Source of the DNA: JAHCHG01 sp038251885
Lineage (GTDB): Bacteria > Acidobacteriota > Blastocatellia > Pyrinomonadales > Pyrinomonadaceae
Length of the DNA stretch: 39,203 nucleotides
NCBI GenBank assembly: GCA_038251885.1
Contig: JBBSAX010000017.1
Span: 1 to 39,203 of the forward strand
Direction of reading: 5' to 3'
The notes under the pieces are model-generated. The model saw only the letters and a program-made list of their open reading frames with translations, was not told the DNA's origin and did not search any database. The translations under genes were made by a program, and so were the position numbers. Numbering within the stretch: the first letter of the stretch is position 1; every line of letters starts with the position of its first letter. Of the stretch, positions 14,634 to 23,048 are shown piece by piece.

Positions 14634-14942
14634 AAAGCTATTTGCATCAAATCAAAACACTTTTAAACAGTTCTTGTCCTTAAAGCAAACTAACTGTTTG
14701 TGATTGCAAGGCTTCGATTCTATGGCATAACGGTTGCAGTTATTAATCTGAGTTATGCAGTTGAAAATTAGGATTAGAAAGGACTGTTTGTCTTTTGTTT
14801 TTCGCCGAAAGTCATTTCAGGAAGAGCGAAACATCCTTACATTATATTTTATTTCGCTTAACCTGTGTTATTTCGTTCAATGATTTCAGGCACTTTATTT
14901 TCAACTGCGTGACCTTTTATTAAAATAAAGGAGATCATCGCC
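14634..14942. other. Leader and promoter region of the hemerythrin gene
   Basis: A 309-base gap without a coding sequence. It contains a sigma-54-like element (14723-14738) and, just before the ATG at 14943, an AAAGGAGA ribosome site. The latter could pair with CCTTT at about 14914 to form a short hairpin. Confidence 0.5.
14723..14738 (+). promoter_or_regulatory. Sigma-54-type promoter candidate
   Basis: TGGCATAACGGTTGCA matches the -24/-12 consensus (TGGCACG-N4-TTGCW) at nearly every fixed position. The key GG and GC dinucleotides are separated by exactly 10 bases. It lies about 205 bases upstream of the hemerythrin ATG. Chance occurrence cannot be excluded, and no sigma-54 activator gene is in the window. 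Confidence 0.45.
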
Positions 14943-15401
14943 ATGAATGCAATTAAACTTTTAAAGGAAGATCACAATGAATTTCGCAGACTTTTCGGTG
15001 AATTTAAAGCCAGCGACAGCGATACCGAAAAACAAAGTATTTTTAAGCAAATTAATGAAAATCTCGAAGTTCATACACATATCGAAGAAACCATTTTTTA
15101 CCCGAAACTGCTTGAATATAAAGAATTAAAAGATATCACTTTAGAAGGAACCGAAGAACATCACGTCGGCGACGTGATTTGTCGGGAAATTTCAAAACTT
15201 ACCGCCGACAGCGAAAAATTTGAGCCGAAAATGGAAGTTTTAATTGAAAGCACCGAGCATCATTTGATGGAAGAAGAAGGTAAAATGTTTCCAAAAGTGG
15301 AAAAGTTTTTTGATGAATCCAGCTTAGAAGAACTCGGAGAAAGAATGGCTAAAGAGAAAAATAATTTTAGAAAATCAAAACACGCAAATGCGGGAAGATA
15401 A
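14943..15401 (+). CDS. Hemerythrin HHE-domain protein
   Basis: A 152-residue hemerythrin-like protein with a di-iron four-helix bundle. Ligands fit the family: His11 in LLKEDHNEFRRLF, His44 and Glu48 in VHTHIEETIFYP, the His73-His74 pair in TEEHHVGD, and His106/His107 with Glu111 in TEHHLMEEEG. Bacterial members of this cation-binding type bind oxygen or NO, or act in iron and oxidative stress. An AAAGGAGA site precedes the ATG. A clear intrinsic terminator follows at 15427-15474. It may be controlled by the sigma-54-like site upstream. Confidence 0.93.
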   Translation: MNAIKLLKEDHNEFRRLFGEFKASDSDTEKQSIFKQINENLEVHTHIEETIFYPKLLEYKELKDITLEGTEEHHVGDVICREISKLTADSEKFEPKMEVLIESTEHHLMEEEGKMFPKVEKFFDESSLEELGERMAKEKNNFRKSKHANAGR

Positions 15402-15426
15402 GCGGTTTTACTGTCCTCAAATGACG

Positions 15427-15474
15427 AAATAAAGTCGCAAAACAATTTTGAATTTTGCGGCTTTATTTTTTTTT
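15427..15474 (+). terminator. Intrinsic terminator of the hemerythrin gene
   Basis: AAATAAAGTCGCAAAA (15427-15442) pairs with TTTTGCGGCTTTATTT (15453-15468) with one mismatch or wobble, followed by a run of T to 15474. Confidence 0.88.
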
Positions 15475-15531
15475 GTATAATATCGAAGTCCAAGAAGTAA
15501 AATTTATCAGATTTTTTATTTACTGAAAAGA

Positions 15532-15822
15532 ATGAAAAAAGATTCGAACAACGCGGAAGAATACGTAAAAATCATTATCGAAGACGATTTGAACCGAATA
15601 GCTTGGGAAGAAACTTTAACCCAAAAAGACCATTATATGGAAAGAAATTACGAAATTGACGACGGCGCGATTATTAAATATGAATGGCGGGGTTTTCCGT
15701 CTGAAAATCCGAAAGATTCATTTAATCACAGATTTACGCTGGTAAAATTGCCCAAACAAAATCCGAACAAACTGGAAACCGGAATTGTTAAAATTATCAA
15801 TCATCCGACGAACAGCAGATAA
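15532..15822 (+). CDS. Small hypothetical protein
   Basis: A 96-residue acidic-to-neutral protein I do not recognise. It has no signal peptide or membrane segment. The central part (GAIIKYEWRGFPSENP, then HRFTLVKLP) looks like a small beta-sheet. The ATG at 15532 follows a weak GAAAAGA ribosome site. It sits between the hemerythrin terminator and a hairpin at 15843-15870, so it is its own transcription unit. Confidence 0.55.
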   Translation: MKKDSNNAEEYVKIIIEDDLNRIAWEETLTQKDHYMERNYEIDDGAIIKYEWRGFPSENPKDSFNHRFTLVKLPKQNPNKLETGIVKIINHPTNSR

Positions 15823-15842
15823 AATAGTTTTGCACGATTATT

Positions 15843-15870
15843 AAATGCGGAATGAATTTATTCCGCATTT
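15843..15870. terminator. Hairpin between converging genes
   Basis: AAATGCGGAAT (15843-15853) and ATTCCGCATTT (15860-15870) pair perfectly around a six-base loop. A/T runs flank both sides, so it could end transcription from either direction. It overlaps the last codons of the gene at 15858-17426. Confidence 0.75.
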
Positions 15871-17426
15871 TCGATTAGACTAAGCAAAATCTTTTGCATA
15901 TTTGCATCGGCTTTTAGATTATTTTCGGCAAAAACCTTTCCAGCTAAGACTAGAAAATCATTAAGATAATAACTCGCATCTTCATTTTCTTCTAAAACTT
16001 TCGTCAACAATTGAACCGCTTTTGTCTTGTTTCCAATTTGAGCGTAAACATCGGCGGCGGAAATTCTTATAAGATTTTGATAATAATGGGTATCATCAGT
16101 AACCAAAGTTTGAGCTTGATTTAAAATCTCGTAAAGTTTCTTCTGAGGCAGAGTTTTGATTTGAAGTTTGGCAAATTCGATCAATTTTTTAGCTTTTTCA
16201 GGTTTATTCTCAAATGAATTTATGACAAATAATGCTCTGTCAAAGCGTTTTAATTTGACGAAGCGATTAAAAATTTCTCGCAAATAAATAGTTTTTCTCG
16301 AAGCCGGATCAGCACCGATACTCGACATTGGAATTTCCTGATATTTTATCTTACCGGCTTTTTGAAACGCATATTCCAAAATATCTAAAGCCGCTTGATT
16401 TTGTTTATTTTCAATTAATTTATCGGCAATTTTTACCAGAGAAGTTTGTTGAGAGTAATCGTCGTTTTCGGTTGAATATAATTTTGCCGACTCCAAAGCA
16501 GATTCAATATCATTTAATTTTAGAAAATTATCAACAATATATTTCCTTGATTTTTGAAGCGTTTCAGGATTGGACTTTTCCTGATTCAAGTATAATCGGG
16601 CTTTTTCAACTTCGCCGAATTTAATTAGGCTTTCAATTATTTGGGAAAATTCATAATTATCAATTTCATCAGAATTTTGTTTCCAAAGTTCAATTGCTTT
16701 TTCGGTTCTGCCGACGGAAATATTTGCTTTGATTAAAGAAAGTGTTGAAATTTTGAAGTCTGCCGCGTTTTCATTGGCAAAAACCGATTTTTCAAAGTCG
16801 GAAAATAGAATATGCGCTTTTTTGGTTTGATTTAATTTTAGATAAAGTTCAATAATTTCAGCTTTTTGGTCGGGTTCGGCTATTTCAAAACTACCTTGCA
16901 AAACTTTAAGTGCATTTTCATTTTGGTTCGCCGCCAAAAATGCTTGAGAAACGCCAATTCTGACTTGAGCTTTATCTTGATTATCATCAAATTTTGATTC
17001 AGCAATATTTATCAGTGAAAAAGCGTCATTTTCTCTGCCAAGTTCAATAAGTGGCGATGCTAAAAAAATCAAGACGAGATTTTGTTCATACTCAGCACCG
17101 TTTTTGATGTCTTCAAGCGTTTTATCTAAAAATTCGTGTGCTTTATCCTTTCTTCCTAATTTAATAAGATTCGCTGAGTAAGATACCATCCAAATAACTT
17201 TTAAATATTCACCGTTTTCAAAATTAACCACGCGCACAGCATCGTCAAATCTCCCAAAATCAAACAAAGTAGCTGCGAGAAGATTTAAATTAATGTCCGA
17301 ATTTACGGAAGCTAAATAAAAAGCGCAGTTAAGCGGATTCTCTTCCGCTGTTTTTCGCAAATCCTGAGCAAAAATATTGATAGACGAGAAAATGAGTAAA
17401 ATAAAACATATTGCAAACTTTTTCAT
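15858..17426 (-). CDS. Secreted helical-repeat (TPR-like) protein, paralogue 2
   Basis: A 522-residue exported protein without a name. Residues 1-20 (MKKFAICFILLIFSSINIFA) are a signal peptide, followed by QDLRKTAEENPLNCAFYL. The latter matches the mature N-terminus of the 6791-8443 protein, so the two are diverged paralogues. The body is a string of helix pairs (KAHEFLDKTLEDIK, ENALKVLQGSFEIAE, KAVQLLTKVLEENED) typical of TPR or SEL1-like solenoids. A scaffold or binding role in the envelope is likely, with no enzymatic motif. It lies 29 bases after the metH/metF-type gene on the same strand and may be read through from it. Confidence 0.7.
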   Translation of the reverse strand: MKKFAICFILLIFSSINIFAQDLRKTAEENPLNCAFYLASVNSDINLNLLAATLFDFGRFDDAVRVVNFENGEYLKVIWMVSYSANLIKLGRKDKAHEFLDKTLEDIKNGAEYEQNLVLIFLASPLIELGRENDAFSLINIAESKFDDNQDKAQVRIGVSQAFLAANQNENALKVLQGSFEIAEPDQKAEIIELYLKLNQTKKAHILFSDFEKSVFANENAADFKISTLSLIKANISVGRTEKAIELWKQNSDEIDNYEFSQIIESLIKFGEVEKARLYLNQEKSNPETLQKSRKYIVDNFLKLNDIESALESAKLYSTENDDYSQQTSLVKIADKLIENKQNQAALDILEYAFQKAGKIKYQEIPMSSIGADPASRKTIYLREIFNRFVKLKRFDRALFVINSFENKPEKAKKLIEFAKLQIKTLPQKKLYEILNQAQTLVTDDTHYYQNLIRISAADVYAQIGNKTKAVQLLTKVLEENEDASYYLNDFLVLAGKVFAENNLKADANMQKILLSLIENAE

Positions 17427-17455
17427 AATATCGGCTTTGATTCGTCAACTTTGCG

Positions 17456-19351
17456 CTAAGTTGCGCTGACTGCTTCCGTTCTGTTTTTAAATTCATCCAA
17501 AACCTCAAAAACCTGGAGTGCGTATTTGACGTTACCGAAGGGGGCAGAAACTTGCACGCCGCTGATTAAATCACGGACTTCCATCAAAGATTCGCGGGCG
17601 ATTTGTAAGCCTTCTTCTTTGGCGTGTTCTTTTGAAACGTCGGAGGCTTTTCGCATTCTGTCGAGAATATCTTGCGTTACGCGCACGCCGGGAACTTCGT
17701 TGTGCATAAATTCGGCGTTTCTGGAAGAAACAAACGGGAAAATTCCGGCGATGATGGGGATTTTGACGTGCGAGATTTTGTCCATAAATTCACGGAATTG
17801 TTCGGTGTCATAAACGGGTTGCGTGATCGCGTATTCCGCTCCGGCTTCGACTTTCCATTCAAAACGGCGGATTTCTTCTTCCAAGTTGATCGCGCCCGGA
17901 TTTACTCCGACACCGATTGAAAATGCCGTCGGTTCGCCGATTGGATTGTTTCCCAAATCTAAGCCGTGATTGAGTTTATTAACCATATTTGTCAAACCGA
18001 TGGAATCTATATCGAAAACGGCAGTCGCATCTGGATACGGACCCATTTTTGGCGGATCGCCTGTAATAATCAACAAATTGTGCAAACCAAGTGCCGCCGC
18101 GCCAAGCAGATCGGACATCATTCCCAAAAGGTTTCGATCACGACAACAATAATGCAAAACGGCTTCGATACCGAGTTTTTGTTCAACTAAAATTGCGGTT
18201 GCCTGAGCGGACATTCTTGTTTGCGCTCGCGGACCGTCTGGAATATTTACTGCGTCAACTCCGGCATCTTTTAGAAGTGCGATATTTTTCAAAGTGCTTT
18301 CGGCGGCGATTCCTTTTGGCGGCAAAACTTCGACTGATGTAACAAATTCACCGAGAGCGACTTTTCTTGACCAATTTGAGCGGACAAGCGGGGAAACAGG
18401 TTCGACTTCAACAATCGGTTTATTTTCATCAACCTTTGCCGGAATTTCCGCCTTGTCGCTTTTTCTTGCGGCGCGAGGACTGATGGCGCGAACGGAATCA
18501 GCCATCAATTTGATATGTTGAGGAGTTGTTCCGCAACAACCGCCGATAAATTTCGCTCCGGCTTTGATGAATCGTTTGGCAAATTTCGACATATATTCCG
18601 GCGAACACATATAGAATTGTCTGCCTTGCACATCACGGGGAAGTCCCGCGTTCGGTTGTGCGGAGAGCTTTTTACCGGTAATTTCACGCATTTCTTCGAG
18701 CGCACTCAGAATGTGCGTCGGACCGACACCGCAATTTAAACCGATCACGTCTGCGCCCCATTCTTCGAGGCGTTTGGTGAAAACATCGGTCGTTGCGCCG
18801 AAGACCGTTTTGCCGTCGGTTTGAATCGTAATTTGCGCGATAATCGGTAAGTTACAGAGATTTTTGATAGCGCGAATAGCCTGTTGGATTTCGGATAAAT
18901 CGGAAAATGTTTCGAGAATGAACAGATCAACACCGCCATCGAGCAGCGGTTTTACCTGTTCGGCAAACATTTCTCTGGCTTCGTCAAACGAGGTCGGTCC
19001 ATAAGGTTCGATTCTCAAATCGAGCGGACCGATTGCACCTGCGACGAAAACGTCTTCACCTGCGGCTTGTCGGGCGATATTTGCCGATGCGAGATTTATT
19101 TCATAAAGCTGATTTTCAAGCCCGTATTGTTTGAGTTTGTGACGTGTTGCGCCAAAGGAATTTGTTTCGATTATGTCCGCACCGGCGCGAACATATTCTT
19201 CGTGAACTTCGCGCACAAGTTCGGGCGAAGTCAAATTCAACTCGTCGTAAGAGCGATTGATAAAAATCCCTTTATCGTAAAATCGAGTTCCAATTGCGCC
19301 GTCGAAAACGTAAACGCTGTCATTTTCTAAAATTTCTCTGAAGTTTCTCAT
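17456..19351 (-). CDS. Bifunctional homocysteine S-methyltransferase / methylenetetrahydrofolate reductase
   Basis: A 631-residue fusion. The N-terminal half (about 1-300) is a zinc-dependent homocysteine methyltransferase: FDGAIGTRFYDKG, then GLNCGVGPTH and the zinc motif FIGGCCGTTPQH. The C-terminal half (about 330-625) is a 5,10-methylenetetrahydrofolate reductase (VEVLPPKG, VNIPDGPRAQTRM, LLIITGDPPKMG, ITQPVYDTEQF, IPIIAGIFP). This is the YitJ-type domain order. The enzyme supplies methyl groups for methionine. I chose the ATG at 19351; an in-frame upstream extension to 19414 runs through a simple CTTTGTC repeat. A SAM-II-type riboswitch with a terminator lies in the leader, so expression should fall when SAM is abundant. 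Confidence 0.95.
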   Translation of the reverse strand: MRNFREILENDSVYVFDGAIGTRFYDKGIFINRSYDELNLTSPELVREVHEEYVRAGADIIETNSFGATRHKLKQYGLENQLYEINLASANIARQAAGEDVFVAGAIGPLDLRIEPYGPTSFDEAREMFAEQVKPLLDGGVDLFILETFSDLSEIQQAIRAIKNLCNLPIIAQITIQTDGKTVFGATTDVFTKRLEEWGADVIGLNCGVGPTHILSALEEMREITGKKLSAQPNAGLPRDVQGRQFYMCSPEYMSKFAKRFIKAGAKFIGGCCGTTPQHIKLMADSVRAISPRAARKSDKAEIPAKVDENKPIVEVEPVSPLVRSNWSRKVALGEFVTSVEVLPPKGIAAESTLKNIALLKDAGVDAVNIPDGPRAQTRMSAQATAILVEQKLGIEAVLHYCCRDRNLLGMMSDLLGAAALGLHNLLIITGDPPKMGPYPDATAVFDIDSIGLTNMVNKLNHGLDLGNNPIGEPTAFSIGVGVNPGAINLEEEIRRFEWKVEAGAEYAITQPVYDTEQFREFMDKISHVKIPIIAGIFPFVSSRNAEFMHNEVPGVRVTQDILDRMRKASDVSKEHAKEEGLQIARESLMEVRDLISGVQVSAPFGNVKYALQVFEVLDEFKNRTEAVSAT

Positions 19352-19418
19352 TTCACTTTGTCCTTTGTCTTTTGTCCTTTGTCCTTCGATGAAAAACAAT
19401 TTAACAAATGACAAACAA

Positions 19419-19451
19419 TAAAAATTCCCGCGTGCTAAACAACGCGGGAAT
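19419..19451 (-). terminator. Riboswitch-controlled intrinsic terminator
   Basis: On the minus strand ATTCCCGCG (19451-19443) pairs with CGCGGGAAT (19432-19424) and is followed by a T-rich tract. The loop contains TGTTTAGC, complementary to the SAM-contacting GCTAAACA of the aptamer (19485-19478), so the two structures should exclude each other. Confidence 0.85.
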
Positions 19452-19471
19452 TCTAAAAATTATTTTGTCGA

Positions 19472-19526
19472 ATCGGCTGTTTAGCGGTTTATTTAACGTG
19501 GTCGCAAGTTGCTGTAACTCACCACA
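19472..19526 (-). promoter_or_regulatory. SAM-II-type (SAM-alpha) riboswitch aptamer
   Basis: On the minus strand, stem P1 is GUGGU (19525-19521) with ACCAC (19502-19498). The loop between them starts with GAGUU and ends with the conserved CUUGC. It is followed by CACGUUAAAUAAA and then CGCUAAACA (19486-19478). The UUGC, the A-rich linker and the GCUAAA segment, at these spacings, are the signature of the SAM-II H-type pseudoknot; the related SAM-V class is the alternative. It lies directly upstream of a methionine-synthesis gene and is followed by a terminator. Confidence 0.87.
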
Positions 19527-19540
19527 ATTTATAAAGATAA

Positions 19541-19569
19541 ATGATGCGACTTTATCGTAAAAGTGTCAA
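19541..19569 (-). promoter_or_regulatory. Sigma-70 promoter for the riboswitch-controlled transcript
   Basis: On the minus strand a perfect TTGACA (19569-19564) is followed after 17 bases by CATCAT (19546-19541). The predicted start, near 19533, is just before the aptamer, as expected for a riboswitch at the 5' end. Confidence 0.65.
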
Positions 19570-19674
19570 GCGCAAATCATTTTTGAAAAATTTATAATTG
19601 AAACGATTATTTGCCAAGTTTGCAGTGATTCGTTACGCTATAATTATAAATAAATTCTTAGGACCGCCGAAAAA

Positions 19675-21099
19675 ATGAGCAATCCGAAATTATTCATTTC
19701 TTATAATCATTCGAGTTTCGATCACGAAGAATTCGTTCTTCGGCTTGCGACGCAATTGCGTGAAAATGGGGTTGATGTGGTTTTAGATAAATGGAGTTTG
19801 GTAAAATTCGGTGAAACTGAAAATTTTACGACAAAGAATATATCCGATCCCGAAATAAACAAAATCGTTATCATTTCTGATAAACTTTACGCGAAAAAAG
19901 CCGATAATCTTGAAGAAAATGATTCGCAGATTATTTCAAAAGAGCTCTACGAATCTCAAAATAAAGATAAATTTGCACTGATACTTACCGAAAAAAATAA
20001 AAAAGGAAAACCGTTTGTTCCCGCATTTTATCAATCGGATGTTTTTATTGATTTGAGCGAACCGGATTATTACGCCGAAAATTTCGACAGATTGATTCGT
20101 TGGATTTACGACAAACCTTTGTATATAAAGCCTGAAATCGGAGTAAAGCCGAAATGGTTGGAAGTCGAAAATGGGATTTCACTTGGAACTTACAACACAT
20201 ATAAAAAGGCTTTAGAAGCTGTGAAAAATCATAAATCAACGGCTGAAGGCAGAATTGACGAGTATTTATCGTTATTTGCGGAAAATCTCGAACGGTTCAG
20301 GATCACGAATGTCGAAGGCGAAATGGATGAAGCGGTTTCTGAAAATATCGAATCATTCAAACCATTCAGAGATGAATATGTGCAATTTTTAACTGCAATT
20401 GCGGCATATCAGCCTTATAAAGATTATGTGATAAGACTTCACCGCTTTATCGAGCAAATTATTTCATACACCAAACCATCCGAACATATTACCGAACATC
20501 GCCAATATGATTTGGATAATTTTATGTTTATCGCTCACGAATTGTTTTTATACACGCTTGCGGTTTTGCTGAAATTTGAAAGATTCGATCAAACCGCATT
20601 TTTGCTTCATGAAAAATTTTTCATCGCCGGAAAATCGAGATTCGGTCAGGATGAAATGATCGGTTTCGATAAAATTCACCAACACATTGATTCTTTGGAA
20701 AATCTGAGTCAAAGACTGGACACGGGACAAATTGCACCACGAGCCGATTTAATCAGAAAGCGTTCGAGGGGAATCGGACTGGATTTTAGATATTTGATGC
20801 AGGCGGATTTTACTGTATTTATTAAAGCCGAACTCGTTTATCATCCATATTATTCGCAATGGTATCCCGAAACTTTAACATTTCTCGATAATTTTCACGG
20901 GGCATTTGAAATATATGCGAGAGCCAAATCGAAAGAGTATTTTGACAAACTAAAACCGATTCTCGGCATCGAATTTCCCGCAGATTTATCCAAATTGATT
21001 TACGCCTACGAAGAAGAAAACCGCCAACTCCCGCGCGGTTTGAAACGCCAAACTCCAACGCGACTTTTGGGCTATAAAAATTTAGCCGCAATCTCTTGA
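19675..21099 (+). CDS. TIR/SEFIR-domain protein with a long helical C-terminal region
   Basis: A 474-residue protein. Residues 1-150 are a TIR/SEFIR domain: KLFISYNHSSFDHEEFV, LATQLRENGVDVVLDKWSL, KIVIISDKLYAKKADN, DSQIISKELY and FVPAFYQSDVFIDLS. Bacterial TIR domains often act as NAD+-consuming effectors in anti-phage immunity. Related SEFIR-like proteins usually have Glu shortly before the II-S motif; here the aligned residue appears to be Asp83, so activity is uncertain. Residues 160-474 are mostly helical, with no domain I recognise, and could be the sensor or oligomerisation part. The gene stands alone, converging with the PQQ-propeller gene one base away. A TATAAT (19639-19644) lies upstream without a clear -35. 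Confidence 0.8.
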   Translation: MSNPKLFISYNHSSFDHEEFVLRLATQLRENGVDVVLDKWSLVKFGETENFTTKNISDPEINKIVIISDKLYAKKADNLEENDSQIISKELYESQNKDKFALILTEKNKKGKPFVPAFYQSDVFIDLSEPDYYAENFDRLIRWIYDKPLYIKPEIGVKPKWLEVENGISLGTYNTYKKALEAVKNHKSTAEGRIDEYLSLFAENLERFRITNVEGEMDEAVSENIESFKPFRDEYVQFLTAIAAYQPYKDYVIRLHRFIEQIISYTKPSEHITEHRQYDLDNFMFIAHELFLYTLAVLLKFERFDQTAFLLHEKFFIAGKSRFGQDEMIGFDKIHQHIDSLENLSQRLDTGQIAPRADLIRKRSRGIGLDFRYLMQADFTVFIKAELVYHPYYSQWYPETLTFLDNFHGAFEIYARAKSKEYFDKLKPILGIEFPADLSKLIYAYEEENRQLPRGLKRQTPTRLLGYKNLAAIS

Positions 21100-21100
21100 T

Positions 21101-23008
21101 TTATTTGCTTATAACATTAAAAGCCTTTATCGTCGAACCATCAGCCGAATAAAGCAAACCGAGCGTTTCATCGGTCGTAAAACGCGAATCGGGTTCGGAA
21201 ACGGGAATAAATCGCGCATCTTTTCCATTGTGAACATTCACACCGACGAGTCCTTTTCTATCAAAAGGTTTTGGCAGATCAGTGTAAAAATACATAAAAT
21301 TTCCGCGAATTTCCGAAAGGCGTTTGCGACGCAGAAGATAATCGGAAAGTCTTTCGACCTGACGCACGGGATCGAGTTTTTCCAAAAGACTTTCGCGCAC
21401 ATCTTCGCCCGAAGGCGTTACCGCGCCCATGATTTTTCCGCGAATCGTGTTTGAATTAAATATCCGTAAATTGTTTGCACGGCTCAAAAGATTCGGATTT
21501 CTTGCCAGTGAACCGAAAATGTAAATTTTGTCTGAAACATAATTTTTCGCCGAATTGCTCGCCAGAGTCGTTAGATCAAATGTCGAAAATCGCGTTTTTA
21601 AACCCGACCAGCGAAGTGATAAAACCGAACGCGCCAGCCCAACACCGCGCACCAAATTCAAAGCCGAAGTCGCCAAACCGCCATAACGAAAATAAAGCGC
21701 AGTCGCCCGCAGTGCAATTCCCGCAACCGTTCGCAAAACTCCGCGCGATGGTGCTTTATATTTGACGCGCCAAATTTCTTTATCAAAAGAACTGGATTCT
21801 CTATAAATTCCGCCCGATATATCAATCGGATATGCAAACGCAACAAGTTCTTCCCGTCCGCCAACTACAAGTTCACTGCGTTCGTTCACAATCACAAATT
21901 GCGCGTCTTTAATTTTATGTTCGATCTTTCCGAGTCTTCTTCCCGTTCTTGAACTCAATAAAATCAGGTCATCTTCATCAGCGATGACAATAGATATTGG
22001 GGAAAAAATAACAAAGTTCGTCAAACCTTTGTCTGCGCCTTTATAACGCCAAATCTTTTTGCCAGTTTTCGTGTCAATTGCCGAAACACCGAACGGACCG
22101 TTTTTTTCGGTTTCACCCGTTCGGATATTAGTAAATTGTCCACCCGTGCGAACGTATAAAACATCATTTACGACAGCCATTTCCGGCGTTTCGCCCAGAT
22201 CGGTGGCTTTCCAGATTATTTCGCCTGATTTTCGATCAACCGCGCGGATTTTTCCGCGTCCCGAAATATAAACATTTTTTTCATCAAAAACCGGATCAGC
22301 GTCCGTTAATGCGAAATCATCTTCATTGATACCGAATTCTTCGCGCATAAATTCTTTTCCCGTTCGTGCGTCGTAAGCGGTAGCGCCTTCGTAGAAAAGA
22401 TAAAGTTTGCCGTCCAAGATCATCGGCGCACGGTAATTATCCAAAGTGTGCGGAACTTCGCTCAAGTTTTCACCAAATTGCGCGGGCATCATTTCGACAT
22501 CGGAATCTAATTCTTTTTTCCAGAGTTCTTCGCCGTCCGAAAGCCGCAAAACGTGAATCTGCGGTGAGCGTTTGAATTCTTCGCCAACTTTTCCGACCGC
22601 TTTTTTGACCGAAACGACGGCAAGCAAATCCTGTTCGGGTTCGACCGCGAGTTGCATCACATCGCCTTTAACTTTTTCACTGCGCCAGATCGAATTTCCG
22701 GTCAAAAGATCGATTGCTTCGAGCCTTGATTTTTTGCCTTCGTCGAGTGAAAGCAAAACCAAATCCGTTCCCGGAACTTGCGTAATGGAGGTTTCATCCA
22801 CTCCTCTATGTTCACGCCGCCACAATTTCTGACCGTTTTCGCCGTCAATTGCATAAATTGAATTGTCTGTTCCGGCAAGCAAAACGCCAAAATCGGTCGT
22901 TTGATAAAATCGGATTTTTCCGTCAAGATTTGATTGCCAAACGGGTTGCGCGTTGGAATTTGCCGCGAAAAAGCACAAAAAACACAAAAGCAAAACTAAA
23001 ACTTTCAT
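21101..23008 (-). CDS. Secreted PQQ-type beta-propeller protein
   Basis: A 635-residue exported protein with a signal peptide (MKVLVLLLCFLCFFAANSNA) and repeated PQQ-like blades: YAIDGENGQKLWRREH, AIDLLTGNSIWRSE, VLRLSDGEELWKKEL, AYDARTGKEFM, AVDRKSGEIIWKATD and AIDTKTGKKIWRYKG. These are propeller strands of the BamB/PQQ-dehydrogenase type; no dehydrogenase residues were found, so a scaffold role is more likely. A segment around residues 415-550 interrupts the blade pattern and is rich in Arg, Leu and Ala helices, before a last blade near the C-terminus. It is the last gene of the sigma/anti-sigma group. The signal-peptide DNA is a TTTTGTG-type simple repeat, which also occurs at 37125-37190. 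Confidence 0.82.
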   Translation of the reverse strand: MKVLVLLLCFLCFFAANSNAQPVWQSNLDGKIRFYQTTDFGVLLAGTDNSIYAIDGENGQKLWRREHRGVDETSITQVPGTDLVLLSLDEGKKSRLEAIDLLTGNSIWRSEKVKGDVMQLAVEPEQDLLAVVSVKKAVGKVGEEFKRSPQIHVLRLSDGEELWKKELDSDVEMMPAQFGENLSEVPHTLDNYRAPMILDGKLYLFYEGATAYDARTGKEFMREEFGINEDDFALTDADPVFDEKNVYISGRGKIRAVDRKSGEIIWKATDLGETPEMAVVNDVLYVRTGGQFTNIRTGETEKNGPFGVSAIDTKTGKKIWRYKGADKGLTNFVIFSPISIVIADEDDLILLSSRTGRRLGKIEHKIKDAQFVIVNERSELVVGGREELVAFAYPIDISGGIYRESSSFDKEIWRVKYKAPSRGVLRTVAGIALRATALYFRYGGLATSALNLVRGVGLARSVLSLRWSGLKTRFSTFDLTTLASNSAKNYVSDKIYIFGSLARNPNLLSRANNLRIFNSNTIRGKIMGAVTPSGEDVRESLLEKLDPVRQVERLSDYLLRRKRLSEIRGNFMYFYTDLPKPFDRKGLVGVNVHNGKDARFIPVSEPDSRFTTDETLGLLYSADGSTIKAFNVISK

Positions 23009-23048
23009 ATTTATATTTTAGCGTTTATTTGAATTGAATAAAAGATTT

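Noticed and set aside
19352..19414. N-terminal extension of the methyltransferase/MTHFR protein
   Set aside because: It is encoded by a CTTTGTC simple repeat and has no family support; the ATG at 19351 gives the standard start.
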